Shown: in pieces, positions 58,502 through 64,000 of the stretch | How positions within the stretch are numbered: position 1 is the first letter of the stretch | Layout of the letters: every line of letters begins with the position of its first letter | Origin: Globodera rostochiensis | Taxonomy: Eukaryota; Nematoda; Chromadorea; Rhabditida; Heteroderidae | Assembly: GCA_018350325.1 (NCBI GenBank) | Contig: JAEVLN010000017.1 | Coordinates: 1,326,666-1,390,665, forward strand | Length of the DNA: 64,000 bases | Reading direction: 5' to 3' | Made by a program: the position numbers and the translations under genes | The notes under the pieces: model-generated | Databases searched by the model: none | Told to the model about the DNA's origin: nothing | What the model saw: only the letters and a program-made list of their open reading frames with translations

Positions 58502-60586
58502 ATGAGCAATGACATTGCCGAGGGTTTATCATCAGCAGCAGCATGTGCCAGCGACAAAGAAGTGGACCCTTACTGGTGGAATCAGTCAACAAGTTCCAAG
58601 AATTTGGTTCGAATCTTTCGAACTTTAATGAATTTCGGGCCCCGATTCTCGTTTTTTTATGCGCCCTGGACAACGGGAAAATGTCCGGGATTCGGGGACT
58701 TGGAATTCCAAATGATCCCGACGTGAGTCCCGGTCCCAGCATATTATCTTTTTTTTTTGCAGATGGATTCCGCTGATGACGGCCTTTGGGATGGACTTTT
58801 TCAAGAAGCAAATTCCAGTCACTTTGGAGCAATGGGAAAACAAATTGTGTTTAAAAACTGACGGCAAACAAACGACGGACAAAATGAGTCCGTCGAGTTC
58901 CGAGGAAAAAGTCGGGAAGTGTGTCGATTAGCACCTCAATTACGATGCATAAAAAGAACATCACTTCATCACCGGAGACCAAAAACAGAAAGGTTAATTT
59001 ATTAGACCCGTTAATTTTTGGACCAATTTCTTAACAATTATCGTTAAATTTTCTAAAAAATTTCTCGGCGGCGCCTATCGGCACCGCTGACCCCCTCCTC
59101 CCAGAAATAAGGCAAAATTTTGTAATTTTGAAAATCGCTTAATGAAAAATACAAAGAGAAATACATCCCTAAAAATCCAACTTTTTTTCGAAAATATTCC
59201 TTAAGAAAAATGCAATAAAACCCAAAAATGCAACCCTAAAGATTGACTTTTTTTCAAATTAGCCCCCCCCCCCCCGAAAAAAACTTCTGGGTACGCCCTT
59301 GCCAAGACTTAAAACATTTTCTAGACAAATGTCAGCTCCATTTTTGTTGAACCAATTGTTTTTTTTCTGCAGAAATTTTTTTATTTTATTGTGTACAGGT
59401 TTGGAATCTGACTAATATATTTCCATTTGACCAATTTTCTAACAAAATCTTACAAAAAATTAAAAGTGTTCCCCATTTTTAAGCCATCGTCGCAGATCAC
59501 AGAAGATTCGTCCGCGCAGGAGTCGAACAATTCCAACCGCTCCCAAGCGTTGAGCGACCTAACCGTCCACTTGGACTACACACGACTGAAGACGGAGCAC
59601 CAAAAACTGAAGAAATATTTTGAGGTTGTTATCATTCTGAGTACGAGATGGTTAATTCAGCAAAAGAGCAACGGTTTGGCAACAAGAATTTTTTTTGACA
59701 TTTCCGAGGAATTCGCAAAATTTTTTGGTTAGTGTCGAATTGTCAGGGTTTGCCCGACATTCTTTCTTTTTTGGACATTTTTTGTTTTTAGATGATTTGT
59801 CGCTTTTTGGACCCTCTGTCTTTTTCGACATTTTTGTAGACATTTATCGTTCATTAGCTTTCCATTGAGCTGCTGCTTTTTGTTTAAAAAAAATTTACAG
59901 AGTGCGTGTGACAGTCGTTACAAAACGCCGCCGGTGCACGAAACTGCGCGGCGATTGTGCCGCGCTGAACCCGTCGCGTTGGATTTGTACAAATCGCACC
60001 GCGAAAAGATGGAATTGCTGCAAGCTGCGCTGGCCGAATGCGATTGGGACGGCATAATGACGGTGTGTAATTGTTAAAGACATTTCCAACTCTTTCTGGT
60101 AAGATTTACGAGCGAGAAGATTTAGCCACAAACAATGCAATTCTTGTGAAGGTGCTGCTCTTCATCAAGCGCACTCTGTCCAACGCACTGTTCCGTCAGT
60201 GTTTGATGGAGCATCCGAAAGCGGCACGCCATTACATCACTTATTTGCGCGAAACTGGGGACAGCACTGAGTTGGCCGACACACTTTTTGGTACAGTTTT
60301 TTTCATTATACATTTTTATTACTTTTTTGCCGGTATGGTTGAAGAATGAAGAATATTTTTTTTTCTTTTAAACATACTCTCCCAATTTTTGGGTCTTGGC
60401 CAAACAGCGGAGGCGGCGATGGTCGAATTTGAATCGGCTTGCAAATGGACGAACCCGCAACGGCGGTTGGAGGCCCTGCGCAACTGTCTGCTCAGCGGCT
60501 TTTCTCACCCGCAGTTGGCAAACGAAAGGCGCAGTCTGCAGGAATGGATTGAACTGCTTGAAACACATCTGAAACGACCGCACTGA
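58502..60586 (+). CDS. spe-39: SPE-39 / VIPAR (VPS33B-interacting) homologue, short form
   Basis: Exons in order: an N-terminal DPYWWN motif followed, one base out of frame, by VNKFQEFG (near 58560-58610), resembling the YW...KF start of VIPAR proteins. A second exon follows after a TTTTTGCAG acceptor at 58763. A Ser-rich exon lies near 59490-59620 (LTVHLDYTRLKTEHQKLKKY). The conserved core is DLYKSHREKMELLQAALAEC (60000), spliced (intron 60062-60151) to VLLFIKRTLSNALFRQC, HPKAARHYITYLRETGDSTE and, after another intron, GQTAEAAMVEFESAC and LQEWIELLETHLKR-stop at 60586. The family acts with VPS33B in endosome-lysosome and lysosome-related organelle traffic and is needed for sperm organelles in C. 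elegans. The protein ends about where the second half of the family domain should begin, so it is truncated or divergent. Confidence 0.72.
59030..59100 (-). repeat. Dispersed GC-hairpin repeat, copy at 59.07 kb
   Basis: The core 59067-59088 (complement of GGCGGTGCCGATAGGCGCCG type) has the conserved TTCTTAACAA and AAATTT flank. It lies in an intron of the spe-39-like gene. Confidence 0.75.
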
Positions 60587-60932
60587 TTTTATTTCCGTTT
60601 TGTTTTCGAAAAATGTTTTTTATCGTCCAGCTTGTCTTCGTGACACAGCAAAAAATAAAACTCGGAATTCCATTTACGACCCCTCAACGAATTATGAAAT
60701 TTTTTTGAAAAAGAGGCGGAGATTTTTTTGTCAGTGTCCGATCCAACCCTAGTTTTTGGATCATATCATTTTATTTTGCATAATTTTTTATTCACTTTTG
60801 TTCCTCAATTCCTGTTTTTTCTTATATTTGCATTTCTTTCGGTTCTATTCAATTCTTGCATTTGAGCTTTAACATGCGTGCACATTTATTTGAATTTTAT
60901 GCATAAAAATGAATAAATCAATGTTTATTTAG

Positions 60933-61253
60933 TTGGCCGGGGCCAAAGATTTTGGGGAAAACCCGGTACTGGAAAGATTCTCGGTTAAAAAACCGGGACT
61001 AATGGACAAGGAAACTTACTTAACACGGTGCGCTTTTTTTGGAACTTTCACGGATCCCAATTACCGGACACCCAAATTTGTGCTTTCAACAAACCACAAT
61101 GTCTCCACTCATAATAATGCATTTTATCGCTTCAAGCCCACTGAGGGGGGTCATGCAGATTTGATGACCGATAAACGAAGCACAATACAATTATATTGGA
61201 AGAGGAGACAAGTCATTGATAGACATATTCGACATCTTTCCGGCGGCTGCTGA
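60933..61253 (+). CDS. Unassigned 106-codon open frame
   Basis: The frame contains KDFGENPVLERFSVKKPG and RFKPTEGGHADL and ends GGC-stop one base before the polyubiquitin stop on the other strand. No signal peptide, domain or splice signals were identified, and its start lies in sequence with CCGGG/GGTTAA motifs seen in repeats near 39300. It may be a chance frame. The preceding 60587-60932 is noncoding. Confidence 0.2.
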   Translation: MAGAKDFGENPVLERFSVKKPGLMDKETYLTRCAFFGTFTDPNYRTPKFVLSTNHNVSTHNNAFYRFKPTEGGHADLMTDKRSTIQLYWKRRQVIDRHIRHLSGGC

Positions 61254-62225
<972 letters not shown>

Positions 62226-62534
62226 CTACGAACGAATGAATTTTGATAACGAAACCCATTATAATTTGGCAGTTAGATTCAACTGATCTCTATTTTAAAC
62301 CATAGCGCCAGTGCAGTGTCATATGACTGAAATGATGAAAGGAGGTCGTCCTAGTGACTAAAATCAAATACACAGCAGCAGTAAAGTGTGGAAGCAAAGA
62401 AACGTTGTGAGTTGGGGAGGAAAAAATGGATAATCGATGAATGAAATGATGGATGACACCCAACTAAATGTAAGGCAGAGATAGAAAATGGCTTGCTTCT
62501 TCTATAAACGCTCTGAGTGACACACTATGGGTCG

Positions 62535-62918
62535 GTAGGGGTCGTCTGAGTCTGGGCATCTGAGTCTGGGAAATTTTTGACACGTCTTAACTTTTTTTAC
62601 GGCGAACCAATCTCGACAATCTTTATATCATTTAAAGGCTCTAGATGATTTGAAGACATAATTCAAATAAAGAGTCAATTCGATGCAACACCAAAAATTA
62701 TAAAAGAAAAAGAGTGTAAAAATCAGGATTTTTCATTTTTTTTTGGCAATAACTTTGTTGACTTTCATTCAACTTTTTCCTTATGCATACAATTAGCTTC
62801 TTTTTATCACGGGCTTGCGAATGATTTCTAAAAGTATGAGTTTAGTTCACTGTGCAAAGAGTAATGAAGTATTAAAAGTGGCCCAGACTCAGATGGCCAG
62901 ACTCAGACGGGCCGTCCC
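62535..62918. mobile_element. 384-bp inverted-repeat element (CTGAGTCTGGG family) with 8-bp duplication
   Basis: The left end contains CGTCTGAGTCTGGGCATCTG and the right end its near-complement. Each terminus is made of two direct CTGAGTCTGGG copies. ATGGGTCG flanks both sides (62527-62534 and 62919-62926). The interior is AT-rich and noncoding. Confidence 0.75.
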
Positions 62919-62952
62919 ATGGGTCGTCCACTCCAGCAGCAGAGCAGAGTAG

Positions 62953-63080
62953 GGGTCAACTCCGTCCCGCCAACTCCGTTCCGAGCCAACTCCGTCCCGA
63001 GCCAACTCCGTCCCGAGCCAACTCCGTCCCGAGCCAACTCCGTCCCGTCCCAACTCCGTCCCAGCCAACTCCATCCCAGT
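62953..63080. repeat. Tandem array of CCAACTCCGTCCCGAG, ~16 bp x 7
   Basis: About seven direct copies with minor variants. This resembles the repeat-built termini of the other elements in the window, but I found no inverted partner within the window, so it may be a solo end or a simple minisatellite. Confidence 0.85.
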
Positions 63081-63254
63081 TACAAAAAAGTAACTCCTCA
63101 GAAAAACAAAAATTTTCACAAAGATTTTTTCAAAGTTAAACAAATGAAGTAATGTAAACAAAATAAATAAATTCAAGTGTTCATTCGGTAATTGCCCGAA
63201 ATTCCGCTAAGCCTTCAATAATCAAATGGGGATTGATCTGGTTTATTTGTAAGC

Positions 63255-63335
63255 CGCTCTAGCTTGGGGTTAGTTAGGCTTAGGCCTAAGCCACCCTAGG
63301 TTGGGGTTCGTTAGGCTTAGGCCTAAGCCAATCCG
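63255..63335. repeat. TTAGGC-containing duplicated block
   Basis: Two near-identical ~40-bp blocks each contain GTTAGGCTTAGGCCTAAGCC, that is, two TTAGGC units next to an inverted one. TTAGGC is the nematode telomere repeat. The array is too short and palindromic to be a true telomere tract. Confidence 0.6.
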
Positions 63336-63456
63336 GCTTTGGAGTTACTTAGAAGTCGTTTTTTCCGTAATTTTCAAAAATTTCAACCCATTCAAAAACC
63401 GTTTTAAATTCTCATTTTTAATTTTATTGACGAATTCGTAGTCAGTGCATTATAAC

Positions 63457-63963
63457 CAGGGCTCGCAGATGAAAATTTTCAAAAACATCATTTGGCTAGC
63501 AAAAAAGCATCATTTGGTACCAAAAAGCATCTTTTTGCTAAAATCATGTTTTTTTTGCGCGCGGTTTTCCCATATACTTTTTTTGGTGGGGGGGGGGGTC
63601 GGCGGTGCCGATAGGCGCCGCCGAGAAAATTTTTCGCATTTTTGACGCGATTTGTTAAGAGATTGTAAATCAATTTGCAGAAGATATTCAAACCGGAACA
63701 AGCTTTTTCATTAAAAATGAAAATACACAGAAAAAAATGGAAAAACATTACGCCAAATATAAATTTAATAGAAAATTTGCATTCCACCAGTGCAATTCCC
63801 AAAAAAAAACCAAAAAACCTCATAACACCCAAAAAACATCAAAAAGCATCAGAAGAATCCAAAAAACATCAAAAAGCATCAAAGCATCATTTTTAAATTT
63901 TAGCATCATTGACTTTCCAAAAAACATCAAAATGATGCTAAAGCATCAAATCTGCGAGCCCTG
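63457..63963. mobile_element. hAT-type MITE, 507 bp, perfect 8-bp target duplication
   Basis: The termini are perfect inverted repeats CAGGGCTCGCAGAT and ATCTGCGAGCCCTG. ATTATAAC flanks both sides (63449-63456 and 63964-63971). An 8-bp duplication with CAGGG ends is the signature of hAT transposons. The interior has many AAAAAGCATCA motifs, no transposase, and carries a GC-hairpin repeat at 63601-63622. Confidence 0.92.
63585..63665 (+). repeat. Dispersed GC-hairpin repeat, copy at 63.60 kb
   Basis: A G-run (63587-63598) precedes the core GGCGGTGCCGATAGGCGCCG (63601-63622), followed by GAGAAAATTTTT and GATTTGTTAAGAGATT. It is nested inside, or part of, the hAT-type MITE. Confidence 0.8.
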
Positions 63964-64000
63964 ATTATAACATATTCTATTTAAGAATAAAAACCCTTTT

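Noticed and set aside
58191..58832. Long minus-strand frame of 213 codons
   Set aside because: It is antisense to the spe-39-like exons and crosses their splice sites; the sense strand has better evidence.

Overview
The window looks like nuclear DNA of a nematode, probably a repeat-rich tylenchid (plant-parasitic type). The reasons are: an AT-rich base composition, very short introns (45 to 70 bp) ending in TTTTCAG or TTTTTAG, at least one GC-AG intron, a polyubiquitin gene preceded by a trans-splicing-like acceptor, a Cys-loop chloride-channel gene and a spe-39-like gene, several small secreted-protein genes, and TTAGGC-like motifs. The species is inferred and cannot be fixed from this sequence.

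Layout. 0-2 kb: minus-strand purple acid phosphatase-like gene with a frame break. 3-4 kb: cysteine-rich exons and small repeats. 5.9-8.2 kb: divergent protein kinase (minus). 8.8-9.9 kb: small secreted or cysteine-rich candidates. 10-14.5 kb: gene-poor, with an A/B-alternating minisatellite. 14.5-18.2 kb: complete anion-selective Cys-loop channel (plus). 19.3 kb: first member of a pre-propeptide family. 21-24.4 kb: small secreted coiled-coil gene and the 3' two thirds of a poly(A) polymerase-like gene, both minus. 25.3-39.2 kb: a decayed Mutator-like element into whose right terminal repeat array a very young, full-length BEL/Pao retrotransposon (26798-39080) has inserted. 39.4-42.2 kb: uncharacterised minus genes. 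44-45.9 kb: coiled-coil gene rich in SUMO-related motifs. 46.5-48.2 kb: secreted Asn/Ser/Gln-rich protein. 49.2 and 50.8 kb: second and third members of the pre-propeptide family. 52.6-53.9 kb: GH25 lysozyme-like gene. 55.9-57.2 kb: minus gene with tandem amino-acid repeats. 58.5-60.6 kb: spe-39/VIPAR-like gene that ends early. 61.3-62.1 kb: three-unit polyubiquitin (minus), followed by several terminal-inverted-repeat elements, including a hAT-type MITE with a perfect 8-bp target duplication.

Most noteworthy. (1) A three-member family of tiny secreted precursors shares signal peptide, intron positions, promoter block and an RVKR|Q cleavage site. The mature peptides are almost unrelated, and two of three end in Gly-Lys-stop (the third does so in a shifted frame), which would fit N-terminal pyroglutamate and C-terminal amide. 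(2) The BEL/Pao element carries about 730 extra codons of unknown function between integrase and the envelope-like gene. (3) At least four inverted-repeat elements have termini built from short direct repeats, and a GC-rich hairpin repeat is dispersed across the window. Several genes show one-base frame breaks, so either assembly indels or real decay must be considered throughout.
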